Counted from the stretch's first letter, positions 9,691-18,828 are shown. The stretch: DNA of 64,000 nt from Micromonospora halophytica (GCF_900090245.1 NZ_FMDN01000010.1:1-64000), one strand, 5' to 3'. Numbers and translations are program-made. The notes: generated from the letters alone by a model not told the origin.

Positions 9691-9706
9691 GCTACTTGGT
9701 GGTAAC
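9691..9706 (+). promoter_or_regulatory. YTAC-N6-GTAA palindrome, copy 1
   Basis: GCTACTTGGTGGTAAC lies 38 bases upstream of the DUF2613 gene. It shares the half-site spacing of the five other copies listed in this block, so it is proposed as a binding site for a dimeric regulator. Confidence 0.45.
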
Positions 9707-9744
9707 GTCCCGCGCACGCAGCTCAGGAGGAGGAAGAAGGCGCC

Positions 9745-9942
9745 ATGCGCAGTGCTCTCTCGTTGGTTCTGGTCGCGGTCGCCGCGATCGCTCTGGGTGC
9801 CTTCGGCACCGTGGCGCTGGCCACCACGCTGACCGGCACGACGGCGTCCGAGGCGGCGGAGGCCGAGCAGGCCGCCCGTACCGAGTCGGGCGGCAGCGGT
9901 AACGGTGGTGCCAACCTGCCGCTGATCTACGGCACCAAGTAG
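9745..9942 (+). CDS. DUF2613 family small membrane protein
   Basis: A 65-residue peptide with one N-terminal membrane helix (about residues 5-28), an acidic Ala/Glu-rich middle and a Gly-rich tail ending LIYGTK. This matches the DUF2613 architecture, in which the C-terminus carries a conserved Tyr-Gly. A very strong ribosome site, AGGAGGAGGAAG, precedes the ATG. In mycobacteria a DUF2613 peptide (Rv0236A) lies next to aftD, as here, which suggests a small partner of the arabinan machinery; this is inference. Its 3' end overlaps the convergent glycosyltransferase by 16 bases. Confidence 0.82.
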   Translation: MRSALSLVLVAVAAIALGAFGTVALATTLTGTTASEAAEAEQAARTESGGSGNGGANLPLIYGTK

Positions 9943-11132
9943 GACTGCTCCACCTGCTTCACCGGCGCTCGCGTCGGCACGTTCGCGGCCCTCGTCACGA
10001 GGGCCGCGAACTTTTCGCCCGAGACCGGCCAGGTGAACCGGGCCGCGTGGGCGCGGGCCGCCTCCCCCATCGTGCTGCGGTAGGCGTCGTCGGTCAGCAG
10101 CAGCCGCACCTTCGCCACGTAGTCGTCGACGTCGACGGCGAGCAGGCCGGTCTCGCCGTCGACCACCGCCTCCTCGACCCCGCCCGCGCCCCGGAACGCC
10201 ACCGTCGGGGTGCCGACCGCGCCGGCCTCGACGATGGTCAGCCCCCAGCCCTCCTTGAGCGACGGGGTCAGGGCCACCCAGGCTGCGGCGAGCAGTTCCC
10301 GCTTCTCGGTGTCGGTGACGAAGCCGGTGAACCGGACCCGGTCGGTGACCCCGAGTTCGGCGGCGAGTTGGCGCAGCTGCGGCTCCCACCAGCCCTGGCC
10401 GGCCACGGTCAGGCTCAGTCCGGGCAGTTCGGCGCCGAGCTGCGCGAGGGCGCGCAGTGCGACCTCGACCTGCTTGTGCGGGACCAGCCGGCCGAGCACC
10501 ACCAGGGAGGGCTGCGGTGAGCGGGTCACCGGCCCGACCGTCATGTCGGGCGTGCCGTTGTGCACGATGGCGACCCGGGCCGGGTCGATGCCGAGTTCGG
10601 CCAGCTCGTCGCGGGTGGCGGCGGAGACGGTGACGTACTGGCAGCGGCGGTAGACGCGCGGGGCCAGCCAGGACTCGACCCACCAGCCGAAGCTGGCGAG
10701 CCAGCGGCCGAGCACCACCGGCCACTGCTCCCGGTGCACGTGGTGCACCAGCGCGATCACCGGGCGGCGGGCGTAGAGGGCGGAGAGGAAGGGCAGGCCG
10801 TTGCCGACGTCGACGATCAGGTCGGGCCGGCCGCCGTGCCGGCGGCTGAGCGGGCCGACGCCGAGGGCGCCGGCCAGGTAGACCAGGGCGGCACGCAGGT
10901 AGACCGTGTGCCGGCCGCCGCGGCGCAGCACCCGTACGCCGTCGGCGGTGGTCTCCTCGGCGGGGCCCGCCGAGTGGGTGGCGCAGAGCAGGGTCGCCCG
11001 GTGACCGCGGCGGACGAGTTCCCCGGCGATCCGTTCGACGTAGACCTCGGATCCACCGCCCTCCGGATTCCGGGTGTCTCTCCAGTTGAGGAACAGTACG
11101 TGCCGGGTGGGGGCGGCAGCCGGTGCTTCCAA
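9927..11132 (-). CDS. Glycosyltransferase family 4
   Basis: A 401-residue GT-B-fold glycosyltransferase. The N-terminal NPEGGGSEVYVERIAGEL segment is an acceptor-side loop, GRLVPHKQVEVALRAL starts the C-terminal Rossmann domain, and LKEGWGLTIVEAGAVGTP carries the EX7E donor-binding pattern of GT4 enzymes. It probably transfers a sugar from a nucleotide donor to an envelope acceptor on the cytoplasmic side. The TTG start has GGAG six bases upstream. It is divergent from the AftD gene, with a shared regulatory region of 87 bases containing palindrome copy 2. Confidence 0.9.
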   Translation of the reverse strand: MEAPAAAPTRHVLFLNWRDTRNPEGGGSEVYVERIAGELVRRGHRATLLCATHSAGPAEETTADGVRVLRRGGRHTVYLRAALVYLAGALGVGPLSRRHGGRPDLIVDVGNGLPFLSALYARRPVIALVHHVHREQWPVVLGRWLASFGWWVESWLAPRVYRRCQYVTVSAATRDELAELGIDPARVAIVHNGTPDMTVGPVTRSPQPSLVVLGRLVPHKQVEVALRALAQLGAELPGLSLTVAGQGWWEPQLRQLAAELGVTDRVRFTGFVTDTEKRELLAAAWVALTPSLKEGWGLTIVEAGAVGTPTVAFRGAGGVEEAVVDGETGLLAVDVDDYVAKVRLLLTDDAYRSTMGEAARAHAARFTWPVSGEKFAALVTRAANVPTRAPVKQVEQSYLVP

Positions 11133-11140
11133 CGCTCACT

Positions 11141-11156
11141 CCTACTGCCGAGTAAT
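11141..11156 (+). promoter_or_regulatory. YTAC-N6-GTAA palindrome, copy 2
   Basis: CCTACTGCCGAGTAAT lies between the divergent glycosyltransferase (start 11132) and AftD (start 11220) genes. It keeps the CTAC/GTAA half-sites at six-base spacing but loses the outer G/C pair. Confidence 0.4.
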
Positions 11157-11219
11157 GTTCACGGTCGCGTCACACTATGGGCTGCGTCACGTACGCCGCA
11201 ATGCCCGATCGGAGGCGAG

Positions 11220-14200
11220 ATGCAGCAGTCGCCGGGCCGCCCGGGGCAGGCCGAGGGGTCGGACACCGCACCGAGGACGGTGTGGCGTCTCCGCTTGGTT
11301 GCGGTCTGTGTGGCTTTGTCCGCCCTCGCGTTCCTCCAGGACCCGGGCCTGGTGGTCATCGACACCAAGGTCGACCTCGCCATCGATCCGGCCGGATGGA
11401 TGAGCCGGTCCCTGCACGTCTGGGACCCGGACGGGACCTTCGGCCAGCTCCAGAACCAGGCGTACGGCTACCTCTGGCCGATGGGCCCCTTCTTCCTGGC
11501 CGGCAAGCTGCTGGCCCTGCCCGCCTGGGTGGTCCAGCGGCTCTGGTGGGCCCTGGTGATGACGGTGGCCTGCACCGGCGTCGTCCGGCTCGCCGAGCGG
11601 CTGCACATCGGCACCCCGTGGGCCCGGCTGCTCGCCGGCGTGGCCTTCGCGCTCTCCCCCCGGCTGCTCACCGAACTGGGCCCCATCTCGGTCGAGGCGT
11701 GGCCCAGCGCCATCGCGCCCTGGGTGCTCGTCCCGCTGGTCGGGCTGGCCCAGGGGGCGCCGCTGCACCGGGCGGTCACCCGGTCGGCGCTGGTGGTGGC
11801 CTGCGCGGGCGGGGTCAACGCGACCGCGGTGCTGGCGGTGGTGCCGCTGGCCGCGCTCTGGCTGGTCGGCCTGCACCCGTTCCGGCTGCGGGTGAAGGCC
11901 CTGGTCGCCTGGGGGCTGGCCGTGGCGGCGGCGACCGCCTGGTGGCTGGTGCCGCTGCTGCTGCTCGGCCGGTACAGCCCGCCCTTCCTGGACTACATCG
12001 AGACCGCGCCGGTGACCACCGCGCCCACCGACACCACCACCGTGCTGCGCGGCGCTTCGCACTGGCACGCGTACCTCAACGGGGCGTACGGGCCGCCGTG
12101 GACGGCCGGCTGGCGGCTCGCCACCGAGCAGCCGCTGGTGGTCGCCACGCTGGTGGTGGCGGGTCTCGGCATCGCCGGGCTGGCCCGGCGCGGCATGCCG
12201 TACCGGAGGTTCCTGGTCACCGGGCTGCTGGTCGGGCTGGCGCTGGTCGGGCTCGGCCACGTCGGGCAGCTCGACGGCTTCGGCGCGCAGACCCAGCGCG
12301 CCTTCCTCGACGCCGCGGGCGCGCCGCTGCGCAACGTGCACAAGTTCGACGTGGTGCTCCGGCTGCCGCTCATCCTCGGCCTGGCCCACCTGGTCGGGCT
12401 GATGCTGCGGGCCGCCCGCACCGGGGACCGCCCCGAGCTGGCCGCCCTGCTGCCCCGTCTCCTGCAGCCGGTCCGGCTGCGCGCCGCCCTGGTCACCGGG
12501 ACGGCCCTGGTGGCGGTCGGCGCGGTGGCGGCCCCGGCGCTCGGCGGCGGGCTGGCCGCCCAGGGCAGCTTCCGCGACGTCCCCGGGTACTGGCAGGCGG
12601 CGGCGACCTGGCTGGACCGCAACGTCGGCGACGACCGGGTGCTGGTGGTGCCCGCCGCCCGGTTCCCCCGCTACCTCTGGGGCAGTCCGAGCGACGAGAT
12701 CACCCAACCGCTGCTGGAACGACCCTGGGCGGTACGCAGCTCGGTGCCGCTCACCCCGCCCGGCACCATCCGGCTGCTCGACACGGTGGAGTCGGCGCTC
12801 GCCAACGGGCAGGGCTCCGCCGGCCTGGCCGACCTGCTCGCCCGCTCCGGCGTGCGGTACCTGCTGCTCCGCTCCGACCTCGACTACGGCCGCAGCGGCG
12901 CCACCCAGCCGGTGGTGGTGCGCCAGGCGCTGCTCCGCTCGCCCGGCATCGCCCCGGTACGCGCATTCGGGCCCTCGGTCGGCGGCGGAGGGCTCCCCGG
13001 CAACTTCGTCGACCGGGGCCTCGACGTCGAGGTGCGGGCGCTGGAGGTGTTCGAGGTACGCCGCTCGGTCGACCCGGTCGTCGCGTACGACGCGGACGAC
13101 GTGACCACCGTGGTCGGCGGGCCGGAGTCGCTGCTGCCACTGGCCGCGTCCGGCCGGCTCTCCGACGCGCCGACGGTGCTCGCCGGCGACCGCCCGGACC
13201 AGCTCGGCGACACACCGGTCACGCTCACCGACGGGCTGCGCCGCCGCGAGGTCGCCTTCGGGCGGCAGCACGACAACGCCTCGGCCACCCTGACCCCGGG
13301 CGAGAAACCCCGGCTGGCGGCCCCGGCCCGGGACTACCTGCCGGACTGGGGCGACGAGGCGTCGACCGTGGTGCGGTACCTCGGCATCGGCGGGGTCTCC
13401 GCGTCCAGCGCCTGGTCCCAGGCGCAGCCGCTGGGCGACACCCGCCCCGAGCACCAGCCGTACGCGGCCGTCGACGGTGACCTGAGCACGTCCTGGCGGT
13501 CCGCACCGGGGACGGTGGCGACCGGGCAGTGGTTCGAGGTGGAGCTGCTCCAGCCCCAGGTCGTCCGGCAGCTCCGGATCACCTTCGACACCGGGGCCGA
13601 CTCGCTGCCCACCAAGGTCACCGTCACCGCCGGCCGGCAGCAGACCACGGTGGAGACCTCCGGCCGGGTCCTGGACGTCACCCTGCCCGACGGTTACCCG
13701 ACGCGGGTCGTCCGGGTCACCGTCGAGCAGGTCTTCGACGTACGGGCCGGTTTCGGTGGGGTCGGCATCTCCGAGCTGGCCATTCCCGGCGTGGAAGCCG
13801 CCCGTACCCTCGTCGTGCCGTCCCCGCCGGCGACCGACGCGCCCGCCTCGGTGGTGCTCACCGCCGCGCCGTCCGTGCCGGCGTGCGTGTTCGAGCGGGG
13901 GCAGCCGATCTGCGACGGCGGGCTGGTCCGCGCCTCCGAGGACTCCGACAAGATCGACCGTACGGTGGACCTGCCGGTCGCCGCCGGCTACCAGGTCGCG
14001 GTCCGGGCCCGGCCGCGTCCGGGGGCGGCGCTCAACGCGCTGCTCGACGCCGGAGGCACGGCGGCGGTGACGACCGGGGTCACCCCGACGGTCGCCGCCT
14101 CCACCGTGGGCGTGCCCCACCCGGCCGCCCGCCCCGGCGCCGTGGTCGACGGGGACGCCTCCACCACCTGGTACGCCGCCGACTCCGAACGGCAGCCGTG

Positions 14201-15455
14201 GCTGCGGCTGACCTGGCCGAAGGCGCGCCTGATCAGCGGGCTGCGGATGACCCTGCCGCCCACCGCGGCGGCGGCCCGCCCGTGGCGGATCACCGTCTTC
14301 GGCGACGAGGGGATGCGCGGCGGCGTGCTGGACGAGGGCGGCACCGTCGTCTTCGACCAGCCCCTGCGCAGCGACGAGATCACCGTGCTGATCTCCGACC
14401 TGGTCCCGGCCCGCTCGTACGACCCGTACCGGCGGGTGACCCAGGACCTGCCGGTCGGGGTGGGTGAGCTGACCGTCCTGCCGGCCGGGCCGGTGACCCG
14501 GGCCGACCCGCTGAAGCGGGTTCCGCTGCCCTGCGGAAGCGGCCCCACCGTCACCGTCGCCGGTGAGCAGCGCACCACCGCACTCGTGGCCAACCGCCGT
14601 GACCTGCTGGAACTGCGCGAGGTCAACGCCGTGCTCTGCGGTCCGGACGCGAAGAAGGCGATCAGGCTGTCCGCCGGCGAGACCCGGCTGCTGGCGGCGG
14701 GGAACCGGCACGCCGTCCCGACGCAGCTCACCCTCACCCCGCTCGGGGTGGTGCCCGGCGGCACCGGTGAGCCCGCCGCGACCCGCACCGCCGTACGCGT
14801 CGACGGCTGGTCCGCCACCCGCCGCGACCTGTACCTCACCGGCCACTCCGGCGAGCGGGTGCTGGCCCTGCGGGAGAACGCCAACGCCGGCTGGGTGGCC
14901 ACCGCCGCCGGGAAGACGCTGACCCCGTTCGTGGTGGACGGCTGGCAGCAGGGCTGGCTGCTGCCCGCCGGATACCAGGGCCCGGTGGAGCTGCGCTTCG
15001 CCCCCGACGACGGGTACGTGCTGGCGCTCGGTGCGGGAGCGGTGCTGCTCGCCGGGGTCGCGCTGCTGGCGGCGCTGCCGTCGAGGCGTACCCCCGGGCC
15101 GGTGCCGCCGGTGGCCCGCCGTCGGCGCGGCCGGTTCCTCGCCGCGTTCGTCGGCGGCGGCGCGTTGCTGCTGGTGGGCGGCCCGGCGGCGGTCGGCGTG
15201 GCGCTGCTGGTGTTCGTCGGCGTGCTCGCCGGGCGCGCGTTGGAGCCGCACCTGCACCCGCCGGACCGGCGGGGGATGCACCGGCTGCGCCGGGCCACCG
15301 TGCGCTGGCTGCCGGTGGCGTGCTTCGCGGTCGCCGGCTGGTACGCGGCGACCCGGGGTGGGCACACCGCGTGGCAGCCTCAGTTGGCCGCGGTCGCCAC
15401 CGCCACGCTGCTCTGGCTCTCGCTGGTGCTGCGGCGCTTCCGGCGCGGCCATTGA
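11220..15455 (+). CDS. aftD: AftD-like alpha-(1->3)-arabinofuranosyltransferase
   Basis: A 1411-residue membrane GT-C glycosyltransferase, close to the size of mycobacterial AftD (about 1400). The N-terminus contains FGQLQNQAYGYLWPMGPFF, a hallmark of this family, and about a dozen membrane helices follow to residue 480. A long extracellular region holds two discoidin-like carbohydrate-binding modules (around residues 740-860 and 960-1060), and the C-terminus returns to membrane helices. AftD uses decaprenyl-phosphoryl-arabinose to branch arabinan in mycobacteria. Here the acceptor is unknown. ATG 11220 is set by GGAGG at 11211-11215. The 3' end overlaps the convergent acyltransferase by 76 bases. 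Confidence 0.92.
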   Translation: MQQSPGRPGQAEGSDTAPRTVWRLRLVAVCVALSALAFLQDPGLVVIDTKVDLAIDPAGWMSRSLHVWDPDGTFGQLQNQAYGYLWPMGPFFLAGKLLALPAWVVQRLWWALVMTVACTGVVRLAERLHIGTPWARLLAGVAFALSPRLLTELGPISVEAWPSAIAPWVLVPLVGLAQGAPLHRAVTRSALVVACAGGVNATAVLAVVPLAALWLVGLHPFRLRVKALVAWGLAVAAATAWWLVPLLLLGRYSPPFLDYIETAPVTTAPTDTTTVLRGASHWHAYLNGAYGPPWTAGWRLATEQPLVVATLVVAGLGIAGLARRGMPYRRFLVTGLLVGLALVGLGHVGQLDGFGAQTQRAFLDAAGAPLRNVHKFDVVLRLPLILGLAHLVGLMLRAARTGDRPELAALLPRLLQPVRLRAALVTGTALVAVGAVAAPALGGGLAAQGSFRDVPGYWQAAATWLDRNVGDDRVLVVPAARFPRYLWGSPSDEITQPLLERPWAVRSSVPLTPPGTIRLLDTVESALANGQGSAGLADLLARSGVRYLLLRSDLDYGRSGATQPVVVRQALLRSPGIAPVRAFGPSVGGGGLPGNFVDRGLDVEVRALEVFEVRRSVDPVVAYDADDVTTVVGGPESLLPLAASGRLSDAPTVLAGDRPDQLGDTPVTLTDGLRRREVAFGRQHDNASATLTPGEKPRLAAPARDYLPDWGDEASTVVRYLGIGGVSASSAWSQAQPLGDTRPEHQPYAAVDGDLSTSWRSAPGTVATGQWFEVELLQPQVVRQLRITFDTGADSLPTKVTVTAGRQQTTVETSGRVLDVTLPDGYPTRVVRVTVEQVFDVRAGFGGVGISELAIPGVEAARTLVVPSPPATDAPASVVLTAAPSVPACVFERGQPICDGGLVRASEDSDKIDRTVDLPVAAGYQVAVRARPRPGAALNALLDAGGTAAVTTGVTPTVAASTVGVPHPAARPGAVVDGDASTTWYAADSERQPWLRLTWPKARLISGLRMTLPPTAAAARPWRITVFGDEGMRGGVLDEGGTVVFDQPLRSDEITVLISDLVPARSYDPYRRVTQDLPVGVGELTVLPAGPVTRADPLKRVPLPCGSGPTVTVAGEQRTTALVANRRDLLELREVNAVLCGPDAKKAIRLSAGETRLLAAGNRHAVPTQLTLTPLGVVPGGTGEPAATRTAVRVDGWSATRRDLYLTGHSGERVLALRENANAGWVATAAGKTLTPFVVDGWQQGWLLPAGYQGPVELRFAPDDGYVLALGAGAVLLAGVALLAALPSRRTPGPVPPVARRRRGRFLAAFVGGGALLLVGGPAAVGVALLVFVGVLAGRALEPHLHPPDRRGMHRLRRATVRWLPVACFAVAGWYAATRGGHTAWQPQLAAVATATLLWLSLVLRRFRRGH

Positions 15456-16579
15456 GCGCCCCACCGCTGGAAGGGCTTCTCCACCGCGTAGTAGCTGACC
15501 GAGGCGAGAACCAGCCCACCGGCGACGGTCAGCGCGAAGGTGCCGAGCGGGTCGCCGGTGAACTCCGGCCGGTCGGTGACGACGTAGATGCCCTCCAGCA
15601 CGAACGGGTGCCAGAGGAAGAGCCCGTACGACACCCGGCCGAGCCACCGGCCGAGGACGCTGTCGAAGACGCTCTTGGTGCGCGTCTGCGGGCCGAACGC
15701 GACCGGGACGATCAGCAGGACCGCGACGACCAGGTAGAGCACCAGCTTGGTGCCGAACTCGGCGGCGGTCGGCTCGGCCAGGTCGCGCGGCCCGGTGACC
15801 GGGGTGGTGGCGACGGCCAGGGCGCCCAGGGCGATCGCCCAGCAGGCCAGCGGGGCGCGGCCGAGGTCGTCCAACCACCGCCAGCGCTCACCCGTGCCGG
15901 TGCGCAGCGCGACGTGCGCGCTGGCCAGCGCCATGCCGGCGCCGAACCAGCCGGCGTACGACGGCAGCCACATGGTGTGCAGGCCGAGGCTGAGCACGCC
16001 GAGGCCCATCAGCGCGACCCACATCCCGGTCACCACCAGCGCGGCCACCGCGATCCGGGACACCCGGTCGGGACGGGGGCGCCGGCCCAGCAGCAGCACG
16101 GCCAGCGCGGGCAGCAGCAGGTAGAAGCTGACCTCGGTGGCGAGGCTCCAGGTCTGGCTGATGCCGTGCTTGAGCTGCCCGTGCTGGTAGATCTGGGTCA
16201 GTGTGGCGTGCCGCAGCCAGTCGGCGGTCGTCGCGTCCCGGTTCTGCGGCAGCACCAGCAGGCAGACCACCACGGCCACCCAGTAGGCGGGCAGGATCCG
16301 GGTGGCGCGCCGCCAGAGGTACCTTCCGGCCCCGGGGAGACGCTGGTAGGTTGCCTGCGCGTGCGCGTACGGCCGGAAGAGCAGGAACCCCGAGAGGACG
16401 AAGAACACGGCGACACCCACGTCGAGCCGGGACAGCCACGCGCCGGTGACGGCGTCGCCGGTGTTGCGTCCGGTGGCGAACCCGACGTGGTGACCGACGA
16501 CGGCGAGCGCGCCGATGACCCGGACCGCGTCGAGCGCGGGCAGCCGCCGCAGTACCTGATCGGGGATCGGAGCAGACAT
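15380..16579 (-). CDS. Membrane acyltransferase (acyltransferase 3 family)
   Basis: A 399-residue integral membrane protein with about ten helices. The N-terminal RRLPALDAVRVIGALAVVGHH contains the catalytic-type His-His and the R-X10-H pattern of acyltransferase 3 enzymes, and VAVFFVLSGFLLFRPY is a strong family signature. These proteins O-acylate sugars of envelope glycans or lipids. It sits between the AftD and DUF3068 genes, as an acyltransferase does in the M. tuberculosis Rv0225-Rv0236c region (from memory). Its 3' end runs 76 bases into the AftD coding sequence on the opposite strand. Confidence 0.9.
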   Translation of the reverse strand: MSAPIPDQVLRRLPALDAVRVIGALAVVGHHVGFATGRNTGDAVTGAWLSRLDVGVAVFFVLSGFLLFRPYAHAQATYQRLPGAGRYLWRRATRILPAYWVAVVVCLLVLPQNRDATTADWLRHATLTQIYQHGQLKHGISQTWSLATEVSFYLLLPALAVLLLGRRPRPDRVSRIAVAALVVTGMWVALMGLGVLSLGLHTMWLPSYAGWFGAGMALASAHVALRTGTGERWRWLDDLGRAPLACWAIALGALAVATTPVTGPRDLAEPTAAEFGTKLVLYLVVAVLLIVPVAFGPQTRTKSVFDSVLGRWLGRVSYGLFLWHPFVLEGIYVVTDRPEFTGDPLGTFALTVAGGLVLASVSYYAVEKPFQRWGAQWPRRKRRSTSESQSSVAVATAAN

Positions 16580-16606
16580 TAGCCGTCCAGAGGGTCGCGT
16601 TGATAT

Positions 16607-16622
16607 GTGACTCGGGAGTAAC
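16607..16622 (+). promoter_or_regulatory. Variant palindrome copy 3 (TGAC-N6-GTAA)
   Basis: GTGACTCGGGAGTAAC lies between the divergent acyltransferase (start 16579) and DUF3068 (start 16691) genes. One base of the left half-site differs from the TTAC form, while the spacing and the outer G/C pair are kept. Confidence 0.4.
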
Positions 16623-16690
16623 GTGCGGCCCAGTTTTACAGACCGAACGCTCGCCGGACACCGGCTGACCGTCTTTGTTGGGGAGGATCA

Positions 16691-17836
16691 GTGAAGGCTC
16701 GCCTGGGTGCCGTGCTGTTCGGCATAGGCGTCTTGTCTCTCGCAGTCGCTGCGGGAACGGCTTACTACGTGGCTCCGTCGGTGACGAAGCTGCCGTACGA
16801 CCTCACGTTCTGCAATGCCGAGGGCAAGCCGGACGGCTGCCTCAAGGCCAGCGTCGCGGTTGCCGAGAACGCCACCTTCATGCAGGTCATCGACGGTAAG
16901 CCGACGATCCAGACCGGCCAGCTGAAGGCGACCACCGAGGTGGTCCCGCAGGCGTCGACGACCGAGAAGGAGATGACCGGCGACCTGGCCGGCGAGGCGG
17001 TCGTCTGGCAGGCGTACGGCCGGGTGGTGCGCACCGACAACGGCTCCGACGTCAGCCTGTACTCGGCCGAACTGGCGCTCGACCGGGAGACCGCTGCGGC
17101 GCGCGCGTGGGACAAGCAGTTCCTCGACACCGACGGCGAGGCCAGCGACAACGACTCCGTGACCTTCGAGGGGCAGACCTACAAGTTCCCCTTCGACGCG
17201 GGCCGCAAGGACTACCTGTACTTCGACCGTGACCTGCGCAAGGCGCTGCCGATCGAGTTCGACGGCACCGAGAAGGTCAACGGCACCGAGGCGTACCGGT
17301 ACGTGCAGACGATCCCGGACACCGAACTGAACACGGCGGCCGGCTCGCTCAGCGCGCTGGCCAACGCGCTGGCGCCGGGCGCCACCACCGGCAAGGTGAT
17401 CTACAGCAACACCCGCACCATCTGGGTCGAGCCGACCAGCGGCAACTTCGTGAAGGTGCGCGAGCAGCAGAAGAAGAACTTCGTGCCGGACCAGGGCAGC
17501 ACGGTCGCTCTGCTGGACGCGGACTTCGTCTACGACGACGCGACCATCGCCAACAGCACCAAGTCGGCCGGGGAGACCCGGGACAAGCTGCAGCTGATCA
17601 GCCGTACGCTCCCGATCGCCCTGGCGGTCCTCGGCGGGTTGCTGCTGCTGGTCGGTCTCTGGCTGATCGTGGCCGGACGCCGGGCGGCCGGTGACGCGCG
17701 CCACCGGGCGGACGGCGGTCCGACGCCGGTCGACGCGCCGACCCGGCAGGAGGCGCCGGTGGCGGACCCGCGGGCCGTGGACGAGCCGACGGTGCCGACC
17801 CAGCGTGTGACGCCGGACGAGGCGGAGAAGCGCTGA
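16691..17836 (+). CDS. DUF3068 domain membrane protein
   Basis: A 381-residue protein with an N-terminal helix (about residues 5-27), a large extracytoplasmic domain and a C-terminal helix near residues 300-325, then a short Pro/Asp-rich cytoplasmic tail. This is the DUF3068 arrangement, found in actinobacterial envelope proteins (PorA-like annotations and Rv0227c by memory). The N-terminal and C-terminal anchors suggest a loop exposed outside the membrane, possibly a lipid- or glycan-binding domain. The GTG start has GGGGAGG upstream. Transcription ends at a strong hairpin at 17851-17885. Confidence 0.85.
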   Translation: MKARLGAVLFGIGVLSLAVAAGTAYYVAPSVTKLPYDLTFCNAEGKPDGCLKASVAVAENATFMQVIDGKPTIQTGQLKATTEVVPQASTTEKEMTGDLAGEAVVWQAYGRVVRTDNGSDVSLYSAELALDRETAAARAWDKQFLDTDGEASDNDSVTFEGQTYKFPFDAGRKDYLYFDRDLRKALPIEFDGTEKVNGTEAYRYVQTIPDTELNTAAGSLSALANALAPGATTGKVIYSNTRTIWVEPTSGNFVKVREQQKKNFVPDQGSTVALLDADFVYDDATIANSTKSAGETRDKLQLISRTLPIALAVLGGLLLLVGLWLIVAGRRAAGDARHRADGGPTPVDAPTRQEAPVADPRAVDEPTVPTQRVTPDEAEKR

Positions 17837-17850
17837 CACCATCGGCGTGA

Positions 17851-17885
17851 CGGAGGGGCGGGTCGCTCGGCGACCCGCCCCTCCG
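17851..17885 (+). terminator. Strong hairpin terminator after DUF3068
   Basis: CGGAGGGGCGGGTCG at 17851-17865 and its exact reverse complement at 17871-17885 form a 15-bp stem with a five-base loop, followed by a short T-containing tail. Confidence 0.85.
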
Positions 17886-17911
17886 TCTTTACGTGATCAC
17901 GCTGAGCACTT

Positions 17912-17927
17912 GTTACTGAATCGTAAC
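17912..17927 (+). promoter_or_regulatory. TTAC-N6-GTAA palindrome, copy 4
   Basis: GTTACTGAATCGTAAC is the first of three such sites in the 386-base region between DUF3068 and DUF6230. The outer G/C pair is also symmetric. Confidence 0.55.
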
Positions 17928-18061
17928 TTGTCGATGGTTTGACCGCTCAGGGTGACCGGAGCGGTTCCATTTGGCCTGCTTTGGACTGTTGCTCCTGCGG
18001 GGCTGCCCCCGGAATCTGCCGCACCCTCCGTGCGTGCTCGCTGCGCGACCGCGGTCCGGAA

Positions 18062-18077
18062 GTTACGGGACCGTAAG
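18062..18077 (+). promoter_or_regulatory. TTAC-N6-GTAA palindrome, copy 5
   Basis: GTTACGGGACCGTAAG keeps both TTAC/GTAA half-sites at six-base spacing, 135 bases downstream of copy 4. Confidence 0.55.
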
Positions 18078-18128
18078 TGGGGTCTTGTGACCCACGCCTC
18101 AGTCGGTGCACCATCACTGCGCACGTTC

Positions 18129-18144
18129 GTTACTCGCCGGTAAC
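18129..18144 (+). promoter_or_regulatory. TTAC-N6-GTAA palindrome, copy 6
   Basis: GTTACTCGCCGGTAAC lies 78 bases before the DUF6230 start and is the site closest to the likely promoter. The rest of the 17886-18222 region holds no gene that I can support. Confidence 0.55.
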
Positions 18145-18222
18145 AGATGTCGCGGCCCGGCCCGGCATCCCCTCCCCGCGGCCACACCCCGAAGCGCACC
18201 GCCCCCACCCAGGAGGAAACCC

Positions 18223-18828
18223 GTGCAGGATCGGATCGACAACCCGGGGCGTACCCGGTGGCGGCGTTTCGCCGCGATGATGGTGCCCGCGACCGCCGCC
18301 GTCGGCGCCATCCTGTTCGGCATGCAGTCCGGCGCGATCGCCGCCGACGTCACCGTCTCCGGCCAGACCTTCAAGATCGCCGCGGACCGCCTCGAGGGCG
18401 ACGGCTTCAAGCAGTACGGCGGGATCGTCAAGGAGAAGAACGGCAGGACCCACCCGGTAGCCCTCTCCGAGATCGACAGCGCCAAGCTCTACAAGCTCTG
18501 CCAGTCCGTCCGGGCGGACCTGCCCGGCCTGCCCGTCGTCCTCACCATCAACGCGGGCGACGACGATCCGGCGACCGCCCGGGACCTGCTGATCGCGATG
18601 GACACCCTGGAGGGCAACGCCACCTTCAGCAACATCAAGATCGGCCGGGACGCCACCGACCTGAACCCGTCGGCCCGGGCCGGGTCCTTCGGCCAGAACA
18701 GCGAGAAGGTCAACATCACCGGCCTACGGCAGGTCTCCCGCTACACCACCGCCGCCACCTTCAACCTGACCGGCCTGCGACTCAAGGTCAACGTCGGGGA
18801 GGACGCCAAGGGCAAGGAGTGCTTCTGA
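18223..18828 (+). CDS. DUF6230 family secreted protein
   Basis: A 201-residue protein with a basic N-terminus, one hydrophobic segment (about residues 16-40) ending in an Ala-rich cleavage-like region, and a single mature domain with the conserved VTVSGQTFKI opening. Relatives occur throughout Streptomyces and related genera, almost always beside a DUF6114 membrane protein. Their function is unknown, although a lipid-related role has been suggested in annotations. GTG 18223 is set by AGGAGG at 18211-18216. Three TTAC-N6-GTAA palindromes precede it, more than for any other gene here. Confidence 0.85.
   Translation: MQDRIDNPGRTRWRRFAAMMVPATAAVGAILFGMQSGAIAADVTVSGQTFKIAADRLEGDGFKQYGGIVKEKNGRTHPVALSEIDSAKLYKLCQSVRADLPGLPVVLTINAGDDDPATARDLLIAMDTLEGNATFSNIKIGRDATDLNPSARAGSFGQNSEKVNITGLRQVSRYTTAATFNLTGLRLKVNVGEDAKGKECF

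Noticed and set aside
10560..11219. N-terminal extension of the AftD frame starting at 10560
   Set aside because: It overlaps the minus-strand glycosyltransferase gene, has no ribosome site, and the AftD family begins near 11220 behind GGAGG.
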